From contig OY540809.1 of assembly GCA_961205875.1 (NCBI GenBank), positions 30,268,267 to 30,332,266 of the forward strand: a DNA stretch of 64,000 bases. Direction: 5' to 3'. Positions 33,401 to 44,399 of the stretch are shown here, piece by piece (position 1 is the stretch's first letter; each line of letters begins with the position of its first letter). The notes below the pieces were generated by a model. It searched no databases. It saw nothing but the letters and a program-made list of their open reading frames with translations, and was not told the DNA's origin. The position numbers and the translations under genes were made by a program. The DNA is from Sialis fuliginosa (Eukaryota; Arthropoda; Insecta; Megaloptera; Sialidae).

Positions 33401-34242
33401 TACAGAGTGCCCCGTAAACATACCGACAAACTTTCAGAAGTTGTGAATGACATTAAAACAATCGCTTTTTGTTAATAAATCCATGTCCGCATACGAGCCG
33501 TAGAGCAAAAGAAAGGACTCAACACAAAAATAATGGATTTTGCCTATTGGCTGAAATTTTTTGAGGAAATGATAGTTCAAAGTATGCTACGAAAATCCAT
33601 AATTTCTGCTCCAGGGGGCGTTCAAACATTTTATGTTTATATTTATTATATTTTTATCTCCTAAAGGGTCAATTTAAAAAAATAGAAAGTGCTTCAATGA
33701 ACACAAAATAAATTTTTTTAGAACATTTGGTTACATTTTTTAGTTTTTTGATTGGGCATTTCTTATAAAATTGATAAATATTATAAAAAATTCTACAAAA
33801 TATTCATCCTTTGCAAAATTTTCTTAAAGTTAACCCTTTAGGAAATAAAAATAAATATATAAAATGTTTGGATATCCCCTGGAGTAAAAATTATGTTGTA
33901 CTCATTACAACTTTTTTATATTTATTTATAGAAACTTACAACGGCCCTGTCCTAATTATATTATTAATGTAATATATTTATTAATTATTATATAATCATA
34001 GCATCTAATTTACATTGTTTGAAATTTTACGATTCTTTTATTTGCATACTTTGAATTATCATTTCCATAAAAAATTTCAACAAAAAGGCAAAATCCATTG
34101 CTTTTGTGTGAGGTCCTTTCTTATGCTCTACTGCTAAAACAGTTCGTTTGCAGACATGGGTTTATTAACAAAAAGCGATTGTTTTAATGTCCTTCACAAC
34201 TCCTGAAAGTTTGTCGGTATATTTACGCGGAGACAGTCTGTA
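33401..34242. mobile_element. 838-bp foldback element (CAGAGTGCCCCGTAAACATA ends, TA target)
   Basis: The ends CAGAGTGCCCCGTAAACATA and, reversed, CAGACTGTCTCCGCGTAAAT share a following perfect block ACCGACAAACTTTCAG. TA lies at 33401-33402 and 34241-34242. The arms (33403-33670, 33831-34240) pair through ACAATCGCTTTTTGTTAATA, AGGAAATGATAGTTCAAAGT and CCTAAAGGG. The right arm contains about 150 bp (33896-34047) absent from the left arm, apparently a later insertion. There is no coding capacity. Confidence 0.85.
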
Positions 34243-34970
34243 TACATACATACTGTCATATGCGTCAAATGTACTAAACAAACTTTCAAACGAATTCATT
34301 ACCTGACGCAATGTAGTGATGTTTTGATTATAATATTTTAAATACGTAAGTAGATACTTAAAAAGTATTTACTAAAAAAATCCACCAATATTGACTTTTA
34401 GCTGTTGAATTGAAGTAGAATTTCTTACATGTAACTGTATGCCGGGTCAAACACCTTAATATATATATTTATTTTATATATTCTAGCGATTCCCAGGTAA
34501 TTAAAAAAAGTACTATGCTAAACGAATGAATGTACCTAATTGTTACCGAAATGTACACCTACATGTGTGTAAATATACGGAAAATAGATCGGTATGTGTA
34601 AGTATAACTGTACTCGATGTTATAATAGACAATTCAATAATGTATTTTAGTTTTTTGAATATAATTAATGTTGATAATACGTTTGGTTTTATTATATTTA
34701 ATAATATATTAATGCAGAATATAAATGATGATTGATTGTTTACAAAGTTTTTAAGAAAGAGAGGAAAGAGGAAATGCTATAACTTATTGTCAGATTGTTA
34801 GAGATTGGTTTAATTTAGAAGTATAAAATAGTACCTATACAGAAATAAAATTGTATTGAGCTAATATAATCTTTGTTTCATATATTATAGTAGATATACA
34901 TATATTATATGCAGGTACATATTATGTACATATATCGAAAACATTATTACTTCTTCGCCTTATCGAAGAT
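34243..34970. other. AT-rich intergenic DNA, nothing supported
   Basis: There are no repeats or coding signal. The 69-codon frame 34526-34735 is AT-rich and has no recognisable motif. Confidence 0.45.
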
Positions 34971-35175
34971 ATGAGAAGCTTTGTGATTGTTTTAAAAAAA
35001 TTATTCTCTGATTTCAAAATTTTAACTTGATCTTTCCGCTTTAGGTTAAGACAAACACTTTTCGTCTCGTGTCAGTATGTCTGTGTGTACCCTGAATCCT
35101 TAATATTTGTCACACGCATAACTCATGAACCACTGAACCGATATTAATGAAACTTGGTTGGTTGAGTCTGGCTTG
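34971..35175 (+). repeat. dispersed repeat fragment shared with 61483-61560
   Basis: GAGAAGCTTTGTGATTGTTT, TATTCTCTGATTTCAAAATT and TGATCTTTCCGCTT correspond to ACGAAAAGCTTTGCGATCAT, TGTTCTCTGATTTAAAAATT and CGATCTTTCTTTTT at 61.5 kb. It then passes into CGTCTCGTGTCAGTATGTCT and CACTGAACCGATATTAATGA, the usual head of ACTGAACCGAT-type insect repeats. Confidence 0.55.
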
Positions 35176-36962
35176 AGGATGGACCATTTCAAAATTATTA
35201 AAATCGTGTGTATGTATAACATCCCAAAATATTTAATAATAGATATCTTAAGAAAGACATATGTTACGTGAAAATTTTATAAATTTTTTTTACGTTTGTT
35301 GTAAAATATTCCTTTACAAAGATTTATCTAAATTGCTTTAAAAAATCGTCATTTGTTTTTCACCACCGCTATTTACTTTGGCGAATTTTTTTGACGTTTT
35401 AAATGTCATTTTGACGTTTCAAGTTAAGTGAAGGAAATACTCTAATTGTAATTCGTTTAGTTAAATTAGTACCTATATATAATATAATATAAATGGAGAT
35501 ATAATATACAATACAATAGTACATTATATTTTGAGCAATATTATATCATTTTTCCACTTCTAAGTTACAAATACCTACTTACATTTTTTTTATACACATC
35601 AAATTGACATTACGGAAAATATCCGCACCAATATTGTCGAGAATGTGCCGTTAAACAAATAATAACCATAAAAATATTAATATCTTCATCTTAATAGGAT
35701 ATAAAAATATCTGCCGTTTGCAAACATTCGTGAAGTAAATATGTTTATTAAAAATAGTATTTGTTTATTCAATTTTTATTGTCGTTTCTAATATCTATGC
35801 ATAGATATGAGAAACTATCAAATATCATATATATTCAATTATGTTATTGATATTCAATATATTAGTTTTTTATTTATTATTTAACTTATTAACCATAATG
35901 CATCAGCCAGATAATTGGACATTTTGATATAGTAACATTTTTTAAATCAATATTTATTAATACTTATGTATATATAGATTCAAAGTTTTAAAAAAAAATT
36001 TTGTCGTCTGTCTGATCCAACTTAATACAAAAATGACTGAACCGATTTTGATGAGACTTACATTGTTAGAAAGCCATATTGATCCAAAAATTAATTTAGG
36101 CAAGATATAATTAATATTTAATAATAAAGCAGGTCCGTACTAAAAAAATACAATTAATAAGTGTTATGAAAAATGAAATTAAAAGGATATAATTATTTCT
36201 AATAAAAATCTATAATCAGGACCTAAAAAATGAAAAGAATTTGTTTTTGAAATAAACACAAGAGAAACGATAGATAATACTATCTGCTATAATAAATACT
36301 GCATGCGATTTTCTTAACTTTGTAAGTCCGTTTACGGTTGTTAAGTGAATTTAATGATTTTGACGTCTGAACTACTACGAGTTTTTCAATATTTTATAAA
36401 ACATAATACAGCATAGTTTTCGCATCACCAAATAATAAATATATCAACTTACCATAACAAAAGGAAATATACGAAATAACTTTAGAGCCGTATTTAATAT
36501 CTCCACTACAAAACAGTTCTAGTAACGACGGGAGTTTTGATTAACGACATATGGATTTGGAAATGTGCCCATACTTTTTACGGGCGTCTGTGGTTTTTTG
36601 AAGATTCCAGTTTACAGTAGCGATACCATGACATAGCGAAAAATCTTAAGACTTCCATTGTTACGGAATGTATATTTTAAAGATATTTCATACATTTTCA
36701 CAATGGTCTAGATATCTGTGAATCATTTTATGTGTATATTGTCCTCTCTTAATGTATCCTTAGAGATCTGCTATCCATCATGCACAAGTCATGATTTTTT
36801 ATACGTTTTTGTAAAATGTATGAAATATTCAATAGATTTCGTATGTGCATATTTTGTTTGTCTGAAGTATTGTGTATTTTTATTACATATTTATGTTTTA
36901 AGCTTTGAGGCTTCCGCGGTGATCTTGATATGAAATTTTAAATTTTTTATAAGCTTATAAAC
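35176..36962. other. AT-rich DNA with one further ACTGAACCGATTTTGATGA fragment
   Basis: At 36002-36065 GTCGTCTGTCTGATCC and ACTGAACCGATTTTGATGAG are again repeat-head motifs without a delimitable body. The 71-codon frame 36718-36933 is unremarkable. Nothing else is supported. Confidence 0.4.
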
Positions 36963-37651
36963 CAGGAGTCTCCAACCTTTTTGTACCTAAGAGCACGTTC
37001 TAGACAACCGGACGGGCGGCGGGCACCATTTATTTTTTCGAGGTGCCCGAATGAAAATCGCGATTTTGAGGAGGGCATTCGGGCGTCTCTCACGCATAAA
37101 CAAAAAAGTTAGACATATACTCTCGCTGACTTTTTAATAGAAAATTTTGTGATCTACAAAAAAGGTACTGAAACATTTTTTCGTATACTGCTTACTTCTC
37201 TCTACGTAAACCGTGACAGAAAAATGCTATTCTTGAAACATTGATCATTGTTTGTTTAAACAATTTGCGAAATGTTTGTTATAAACACAAGTGTTCTTCA
37301 TTACCTCATAAACAAATCTGCATCAACAGAATATTTTTATTTTTGTTTTAGAATTAATGTAAGTGATTTTTGTAAAAAAGATGCAATCTTTTTCTGGCTT
37401 TTTTTGAAAGAAGTGTTGTAAAATGATATATATATGTATAATATAATAGTAGTGACGTTAAATATAAATAAAAACAAAATTGTTTGTTTAAACGTCAAAA
37501 TATTTTTAAATAAACACGCTTATATTTCTCTAATTAGTTACTATACATTAAAAAAATGCATAACATTTTATTGAAAACTTAAATAATTTTTTTTCGTTGA
37601 CGCACAGAGGCGGGCGCACGTAAAATGGTCGGCGGGCACCATGGTATAAAC
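36963..37651. mobile_element. hAT-like element, right end decayed
   Basis: The left end CAGGAGTCTCCAACCTTTTT is a common hAT MITE terminus. GGCGGCGGGCACCATTTATT (37015) near the left and GGTCGGCGGGCACCATGG (37629) near the right are paired GC-rich subterminal blocks. I cannot see a matching CTG terminus or an 8-bp duplication, so the right boundary is approximate. A single arm of the 13.4-kb foldback lies inside (37447-37510). Confidence 0.45.
37447..37510 (+). repeat. single-arm copy of the 13.4-kb foldback
   Basis: AGTAGTGACGTTAAATATAA, ATAAAAACAAAATTGTTTGT and TTAAACGTCAAAATATTT match the outer right arm of 13418-13671 (complement). No second arm is nearby. Confidence 0.7.
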
Positions 37652-37660
37652 TATTTACTG

Positions 37661-38066
37661 CAATTTGCGACACCAATATTCATATTTACGATTCTACAAA
37701 ATTCAAATGTATTATTTTTATTATGATGTTTTTCTACATTGGTTTTCGTTAGCATTTTTTTTTGATTCGAGATCACTAAAGTATAACAGCAAATATCGAT
37801 TAACAGTAAATATAATTACGAAAATATTTATCAAATTTTATGGAATTATATCAAGCAGAACGTTCTAAAATGTGGATTTATATTACAATATAAATATATC
37901 CAATTATTTGTTTTGTTTAATTCTGAACAAAAAAAAAATATTTTTTTTTATATAAAATAGTTATTGTTTTTATTATAAATATAACAATATGAGCAATGAG
38001 CAATCCACAGCTGACAAGAACTGCATTTTCATCATCGTCATAACAAGAAAATCTAATGATTATAAA
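37661..38066. other. AT-rich intergenic DNA, nothing supported
   Basis: The short frames at 37665-37868 and 37917-38126 are AT-rich. The second runs into the MITE beside it and is not a gene. Confidence 0.45.
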
Positions 38067-38643
38067 TAAGGTACTGGCACCAGTTATGGCCGCTATAAGA
38101 GCAAAGTTTACTGTTTTTAAAAACATTGTGATTGACGGGCTTCTTTTTTCTAATTCTCATGAACTTATGTTACTAACAAAACAAGTAACTCTTTATTTAA
38201 TTAATTTAATCACCAAAGTCCGCAAATATAGTTTGTTTTTTAAATTATAGCCTTTTATTTTGTTTATGTTTTTTCTCCAGTAATGGATAAAGTAAAACCA
38301 GTAATGAGCAGTGATGGACACTTACTAATGATTACAAAATGATAAGTACTAAGACACAAAAGATATAAAAGAAAGAATCGTCAAATTTGAACCAATGTAA
38401 AGCAGTTTCTATGATAATAATATAATAATTAATAAATAAATTATGCTAATAATTTGTTTAAATGTCCACCATTTTGACACCTATTGGTCGATTATCATCA
38501 AATTACGCTATAAGACAGTTAAATGTATATAGATTAATATTCAGAAATGGTAATAATCAAATATTAACAAATATTTCTAATTCAGTATATTTTATTTAAA
38601 AATAGCCATTTGGGTCATATTCAAGACTGGTGCCAGTACCTTA
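38067..38643 (-). mobile_element. AGGTACTGG-family MITE, copy B (TA target, inverted)
   Basis: The 573-bp sequence 38069-38641 has ends AGGTACTGGCACCAG and its exact complement CTGGTGCCAGTACCT. TA lies at 38067-38068 and 38642-38643. It is the inverted counterpart of copies A and C: it contains TTTAAACAAATTATTAGCA-like sequence, CACCATTTTGACACCTATTG and CGTAATTTGATGATAATCGA relatives in reverse order. It has the best-preserved ends of the three. The 64-codon frame 38056-38250 is inside the MITE. Confidence 0.9.
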
Positions 38644-39078
38644 TACAATACATATTTGTAAAATTATTTATTTAATACTACAAAACTTATATTTTATTCT
38701 TAAATGGTACCTGTTATATAAGAAGCAATCGAACAAAAAATTGCATGAATAAATAACATTTTAGACCCTTTAGGTCGATTCGCGCGTGGCGAGGTCTCCC
38801 TTTCAAACGTTTAGGGTTTTGTACAGGAAGCTTTTTTGTGAAACATTTTATACAAAAAAATCTACCTCTTCGCGACCTCACAGGTTACATAGCGCGTGCC
38901 AACATCCCCTTTTTAAATTAAAAAAGGGATTTTTTTTAAATAAAGGTAAATGTGGCTACTTTATTTAGAGCATTTAAAAATTACAAATAGTGTATTTATT
39001 TATAAATTTTTGAAACGAGGGAAATAAGTGCGAATATTCATTTTAATGTTTTATTAGATATTTTTTTTTGTAATTAAA
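38644..39078. other. intergenic DNA between two MITE copies
   Basis: CCCTTTAGGTCGATTCGCGC at 38765 and CTCTTCGCGACCTCACAGG at 38865 make a weak GC-richer inverted patch around a 60-codon open frame (38786-38968). No identity is apparent. Confidence 0.35.
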
Positions 39079-39572
39079 TAAGGTACTGGCACCAGTCTTG
39101 GCAAGGACCCCAGTAATGGCAAATTTTTTAAATAAATGTACCTAATTAGAAATATTTGTTGATATTTGATTACTACCATTTATGAATATTAATCTATATA
39201 CATTTAACTGTCTTACAGCGTGATTTGATGACAATCGGTCAATAGGTGTCAAAACGGTGGACATTTAAACTAATTATTAGTATAATTTATTAATTAACTA
39301 TTATAATATCATAGAAACTGCTTTACATTGTTTCAAATTTGACAATTCTTTCTTTTACATATTTTGTGTCATTACTGGAGAAAAAACATAAACAAAATAA
39401 AAGGCTATAATTTAATAAACAAACTATATTTACGGACTTTGGTGATTAAATTGATTAAATAAAGAGTTGCTTGTTTTATTAGTAACATGAATTCATGAGA
39501 ATTACAAAAAACAAGCCCATTAATCCATAAAAACGAAAACTTATAGCACCCATAACTGGTGCCTTTACCTTA
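39079..39572 (+). mobile_element. AGGTACTGG-family MITE, copy C (TA target)
   Basis: The 490-bp sequence 39081-39570 has ends AGGTACTGGCACCAG and, reversed, AGGTAAAGGCACCAG, with TA duplications. Internal sequence is collinear with copy A (CTGTCTTACAGCGTGATTTG, GGTGGACATTTAAACTAATT, AGGCTATAATTTAATAAACA). It lies in opposite orientation to copy B, 440 bp away. Confidence 0.9.
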
Positions 39573-40576
39573 CTTAATTTAATATAATAAAAATTCTATT
39601 GATAGAAGTTTAGAGTTTCATTTTTATAATGATTTTTTTAGATTTGATCAAACATTTTTTTACTGGTTTTTTACTTGATATTGCATATGACCCCGTGTGC
39701 ACGGATTACCTTAGAATTAAGTAATTAGGAATTACAATTTTTATTTACACTTATTCGAAATAAAACAACTACCTACACAAGATTTAATTAAAAAAATACC
39801 AAAATAAATTTTCTACAACACTGGTTTGTTCATTGCAACACATTTCAATTAACATAATTATTCAAATTTAGTCAAAATAAAAATAACTAAATTTCATCCA
39901 TGCATTTAATTATATTCTCAACATAAACAGTATCATTTTCATGGTTCAAGAAGTAAGATAACAATAGATCTTAACATAGTGTTTCCTTTTGTATTCACAA
40001 TACGAGAAACACATTTAAAGTAACTCAAATTGCGATCCATGTGAGATCAAAAGTTGGGTCACGCACATACAATGAGCACACACTCACACCTTTGAACCAC
40101 GGGTCTCATTCAAGTTACATGCACAAAGCCTGCTTAATCCTGGATTAAATATTGTGAAATTGTAGGTATTACATGTTTGAGGGGTGTATTGTAGATTTGA
40201 TATGTGTTGTAAAATAATTTCAGGTTTTAATTGATGTCTTAAATAAGGTTTAATGTTATATGGGTACGTGACCGTTATTTTTTCGGTAACTATAATCTCT
40301 TCTTCACCATATTTTTTGAAATCCCCCAGCGAGAAGTCGCGGTATGTTATACTTTATGTCAATTTTGATTACATTTGGATAAATACTAACTTTTATATTT
40401 TTTTCTTAAAAAATATACTATGCTCTATTTTAACCTCTCGCACTGCTTGCATTGTCTCGCGGAGTATTTAAAGTATTAACATATTTTTCTGAATAATTAT
40501 AAAATTAATTTTATAATTTTTAAATAAAAAAAAAAATACATTATTAAAACATGATAGATTTGTATTTCGAAATTTT
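39573..40576. other. intergenic DNA, nothing supported
   Basis: There is no repeat or gene signal. The 72-codon frame 40253-40471 has no recognisable motif. Confidence 0.45.
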
Positions 40577-40796
40577 TTTAGATAAAAAAATGGGTGTGTG
40601 ATATTTGCACGAGCAAAGGTTTATATTTCTTTGGCGTAGACAAATAGTGTATAAATGCGAAACTAAAAACCTGTCTTATCAACTATCATACAGAAATATG
40701 TATTATCTATCTGTATTATTTACCTATTACTTAATTTCATGGTGTTGTTTTCACTAACCTAAATTCCACGCTAACAAAGTCGCGGGTAGCAGCTAG
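40577..40796 (+). repeat. Helitron/RTE-like repeat, 3' portion only
   Basis: TAGATAAAAAAATGGGTGTG to AACAAAGTCGCGGGTAGCAG followed by CTAG matches the 3' two-thirds of 19661-19962, including GTAGACAAATAGTGTATAAA and ACAGAAATATGTATTA. The head is missing. Confidence 0.7.
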
Positions 40797-41600
40797 TTTA
40801 CTATAAAATAACAATTTTCAGAATGAATATTGACCCCTTCTCACAAGTTATTGATTAATATAGTAAAATAAGTTAATATTATCCCTCTATCTCAAGATAT
40901 TTTATTTTTATTTTATAAAATATCTTAAGATAGTTTTATTTTTATTCTATATCAAAAAAATAACAACATTTTAACTCCACCCGCTCCTTACCCATATATA
41001 ATGCTGTACACGCCCTTACAATACCAATTTTGGATTCTGTATATAAATTGTACATTTTAGAACTTCACAAAATAACTCATCATAATTATTTCATAATTAC
41101 ATAATCACCCTAAAATATTAATAAATAAAAGCACCATAAACCATCCCATTAAACAGTAAAACAGAAACAACAACATAACAAAAAAAAACTGACGACCAGC
41201 ACGTGTTTGGTGCGGTCAGTATGTTATATACACATATACAACTATATATAATTACCAGTATCACATATTTTTTAATTAACACAACCCTCGACACTTCTGT
41301 GAGTACCGCGAGTGGGTGGGTCTGATACACACCCATTGGCCCCATGTCTAACATCTGGGTACTGACCGCTAGTCACTCACTCTTTCTCTCTCTCGTTTCG
41401 TTAGGGCGTTTTTTAAACCTATCCCATAACACACTTTTAATGACGTTTATAAATCGATTGTTTTCTTGCTCATTTAAGGCTGTATATTAAAAAGTATTGT
41501 TTCAAAGTTATGCTATGTTATATTGTCTAAGGATTTTGTCTAGGAAGTTTGAATACAAAATACGCTGTATAAATAGAAACTTTAACTTAAAAAGAATTCA
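40797..41600. other. intergenic DNA with a short inverted pair
   Basis: TGCGGTCAGTA (41212-41222) and TACTGACCGC (41360-41369) are inverted about 140 bp apart and bracket ACACATATACAACTATATAT-type sequence. This is too weak to call an element. A pyrimidine-rich run TCACTCTTTCTCTCTCTCG is at 41377. No gene follows it. Confidence 0.35.
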
Positions 41601-41790
41601 TACTAATATTATAAATACGAAAGTGTCACTGTCTGTTTTTTACCTTTTCACGGCTAAACCGCTGAACCGATCTTGATTAAATTTGGCAGAGAAAGAACTT
41701 ACATCCTGAGGAAGGATATAGACCACTTGGCTACTTTGTATCCAGAAAATTGATTAGATAAAATAATGGGTGTGTGTACTTTTGTATCAC
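41601..41790 (+). repeat. Helitron/RTE-like repeat, 5' portion only
   Basis: TACTAATATTATAAATACGA, CCTTTTCACGGCTAAACCGC and TGAACCGATCTTGATTAAAT match the head of the family, then run out after ATAATGGGTGTGTGTACTTT without the tail. Together with 40577-40796 it could represent one element split and rearranged, though two separate fragments are equally possible. Confidence 0.65.
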
Positions 41791-42798
41791 GGACAAAATA
41801 AACAATTCCCTATATCGGAATAATGAAAAGCAGACCATAAATTATTGATAACAATATTCTCTACAATTACTTAATAAAATATTTTCTTCTATTTCGAACC
41901 TTTTTAAAAATAATTCGAAAAATCCGAAAGTTGACACGATTAATAATCGTCCCTTGTTTAGTGGTGCTCTTCAAAAATAAAATGTGCACATATACTGTAT
42001 ATATAAGATCTTCAATTTTTAAATTTTCTTGTTTGTTCGTAGGTTTGCCGTAGGTTGAGCGTTAGAAAATAACCGCACTCGATTCAGGGACCTTTAAAAC
42101 GTCTAATTCTGTATAGAAGTCCTTGGTTCGAATTTTTTCATGAATACTAAACATTATTATACAGTATGAATATTTGAAAAATCTGTTAAATATGATCAAT
42201 ACAATCTACATTTTCGTCTGATATTTAATTCATTACACATATAGAAACTAACAATTAAATACCATATAATGAAAGAATATTTAATCTTGATTTAATCCCT
42301 TCGTCCTATTGAGACTTCACACATGGTGAATTGACAGAATAAAGCAAACTGCATTGTCCTTTGACCATTAGTTGACCACTGTAATACCCCTACGTAAAAA
42401 TATATATGGGGTTTCTTTTCCAATTAATATTATTTCTATTGAATGTAATCTGGGAAAGCAATGAAGAGATGTTTTGGCGGACATAATATTGGTATGGGAT
42501 TATTTTATTTTAAATGAACTAACCAGTATCGTATCGATATGAATTGACTATCGTTAGGGACAGTGGCGTAAGTAAAATGACGAAATGATAGAAAAAGACG
42601 GAATATTTTAAGGACAAGAGTGTACAAGCTTAATACGCAGAGAGAAAAGGTATGCAGTTTTTTCGCTTACTATTTACATGAAATAGTAAATTATTGTCAT
42701 ATACAGTTCTATATCAATTAATTTTAAATCGAAATATGACTTGCCTATAAGTAAGGAAATGTTTTTTTATTAGTTTATTAGTATATAGCATGCATAAT
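41791..42798. other. intergenic DNA with a solitary hAT-like end
   Basis: CAGTGGCGTAAGTAAAATGA at 42561 resembles a hAT terminus and has no partner. Nothing else is seen. Confidence 0.4.
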
Positions 42799-42855
42799 CA
42801 GGACCGTAACTTCCCCTCAATCTCAATCAATCAGATTGAGATTGAGGGGAAAAAA
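42799..42855. repeat. perfect 18-bp hairpin beside a hAT-like end
   Basis: TTCCCCTCAATCTCAATC (42811-42828) and GATTGAGATTGAGGGGAA (42834-42851) are perfectly complementary with a 5-nt loop, AATCA. Just upstream, CAGGACCGTAACT is a diverged CAGGGCCGTAACT terminus of the hAT family at 6268 and 54520. It may be a collapsed internal remnant of such an element. Perfect pairing suggests recent origin. Confidence 0.7.
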
Positions 42856-44083
42856 CAGGTCATTAAAATTAGTAATAAGTGTAAAATTCAAGTTGATTTG
42901 GTATAGTGACAATGTTACAAATATTTTATGATTTATGATTAGCCATTTTAAAATTTAATAATAAATAATATTCTTAATTTTTATCTCATGTTAAACATAA
43001 AATTAATTTTCATTAAAATCTGCGAGTGTATCACTTTCAGTTTTATTTTTGCTATAACTATGTTATTAAACTATATATTTCATTATTAAAATTTTTCCAG
43101 ATTTAATTTTTATCAATTTGTGAGGTTCTTATAAGCTTATCAAAAGAATAAAATATAAAAAAAGTTTTTGACGTTGAACTACGTCTTTCCTGACATTCGG
43201 TACATTATTTTAGATATTTTTTTCGACACAATTCTTTACAACATTATTTAGTTCAATATTCAACGATTTAGGCTGCGTATTACAAAAAAGCGCTCTGGCG
43301 GCAAATTTTTTTCCGACTTGATTTACTATTATCGTCACTGCTTATTCTTTATGTTACCTAACGTAACAAAATATAGTCTATAACCCGTCCAGAGAATATA
43401 TCTATATGAATTAAAAATAAAAAACACGTAAATCGGATAAGTGGTTCTCGAGTTATAAGCGCACTAACGGACAGACAGACAGACATTGAGCTTTATATAC
43501 ATATGTATATTAAGGATGGGGCTTAAAGCCAAAATAAAACAACATCGAAAATAAAAGCTAGCAACCACTGCTTTATACGTGAGTCGGGTAGAGGATGTTT
43601 ACTAAAAAGTGTAGTAATTTATTACAGTAAATAAAAATCAATACCGATTTAACACGTCCATCTATTCGGGGCTCCCAGTTCGACTCCGGGTGGTGAAATG
43701 GCGCTGCTATTCACGGATCGTAGGAGGCTGTCGATTGGCTGCGACATCCCCACCACTTTACCGACCTTCCCCTACGTTCAGTTCGCTGTAAAATGTTTTC
43801 CCAATATTTAGTGTACTGCTGTTTGCTCTTTTTTAAGTATGACAATAAAAAACGACCCTGCTTTTTTATAGATTTACTTGCTTGGAGGTGTTTTTATATT
43901 GTGACAGCCATTTTGTTAGTTTTGGACAAATGGTTCTCTTAAAATGATGTTGACATTAAGTATAATGGTGCTAATTGTTTTATTTTATTTGTTATGGATG
44001 TATTTTGAGATTCACACTATTGTTAGATTTTAATTGAGCAAAATTTACAATTTTCAGGGCTGCTTATGCAAAGTGTACCAACA
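42856..44083. other. intergenic DNA; repeat tail at ~43430 and a GC-rich island at ~43655-43790
   Basis: AAGTGGTTCTCGAGTTATAA followed by GCGCACTAACGGACAGACAG (43438-43478) is a common insect LINE/SINE tail type. At 43663-43790 GGGGCTCCCAGTTCGACTCC and following sequence are GC-rich. GTTCGACTCC resembles a tRNA B-box, so a decayed tRNA-derived SINE is possible, but no A-box or clover-leaf can be drawn. Confidence 0.4.
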
Positions 44084-44399
44084 CTAAATACATTTTATAA
44101 ACTATGTTCTATACCTAAATCCATCTGTTAAAAAGATAAATATTTGAAGATTTAATTTAATTTGAATGATGTTACAACTTTATATTAATGCCGGCAGGTG
44201 GACATTTTGAACAAATAAATTAAATTTTGTGTTTATTTAATTTCTAGATTTTTATGTTGTTAAAGTTCTAGCGAATTGTTTTATGGATTATAATAAAGTT
44301 GTATTATTTTTATAAAACATGTTAAAGTTTTTAAAATCTTCAAATAACTCTTTAAAGGCTTGATTTAGGTATAGAACATAGTTTATAAAATGTATTTAG
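44084..44399. repeat. foldback with perfect 38-bp outer arms
   Basis: The arms 44084-44121 and 44362-44399 are exact complements (core ATTTTATAAACTATGTTCTA). Pairing continues imperfectly inward through AGATTTAA / TTAAAATCT. The loop contains GCCGGCAGGTGGACATTTTG. It is probably a small snapback MITE. The flanking duplication is not clear. Confidence 0.8.

Noticed and set aside
38056-38250. 64-codon + strand frame
   Set aside because: It starts at the terminus of the AGGTACTGG MITE copy B, and the frame is not kept in copies A and C.
41370-41400. Pyrimidine-rich stretch resembling an initiator or promoter
   Set aside because: No coding exon follows in either direction within the visible sequence, and simple TC runs are common here.
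43663-43790. Possible tRNA gene (GTTCGACTCC looks like a T-arm)
   Set aside because: No matching acceptor stem, D-arm or anticodon arm can be drawn around it. At most it is a decayed tRNA-derived SINE.
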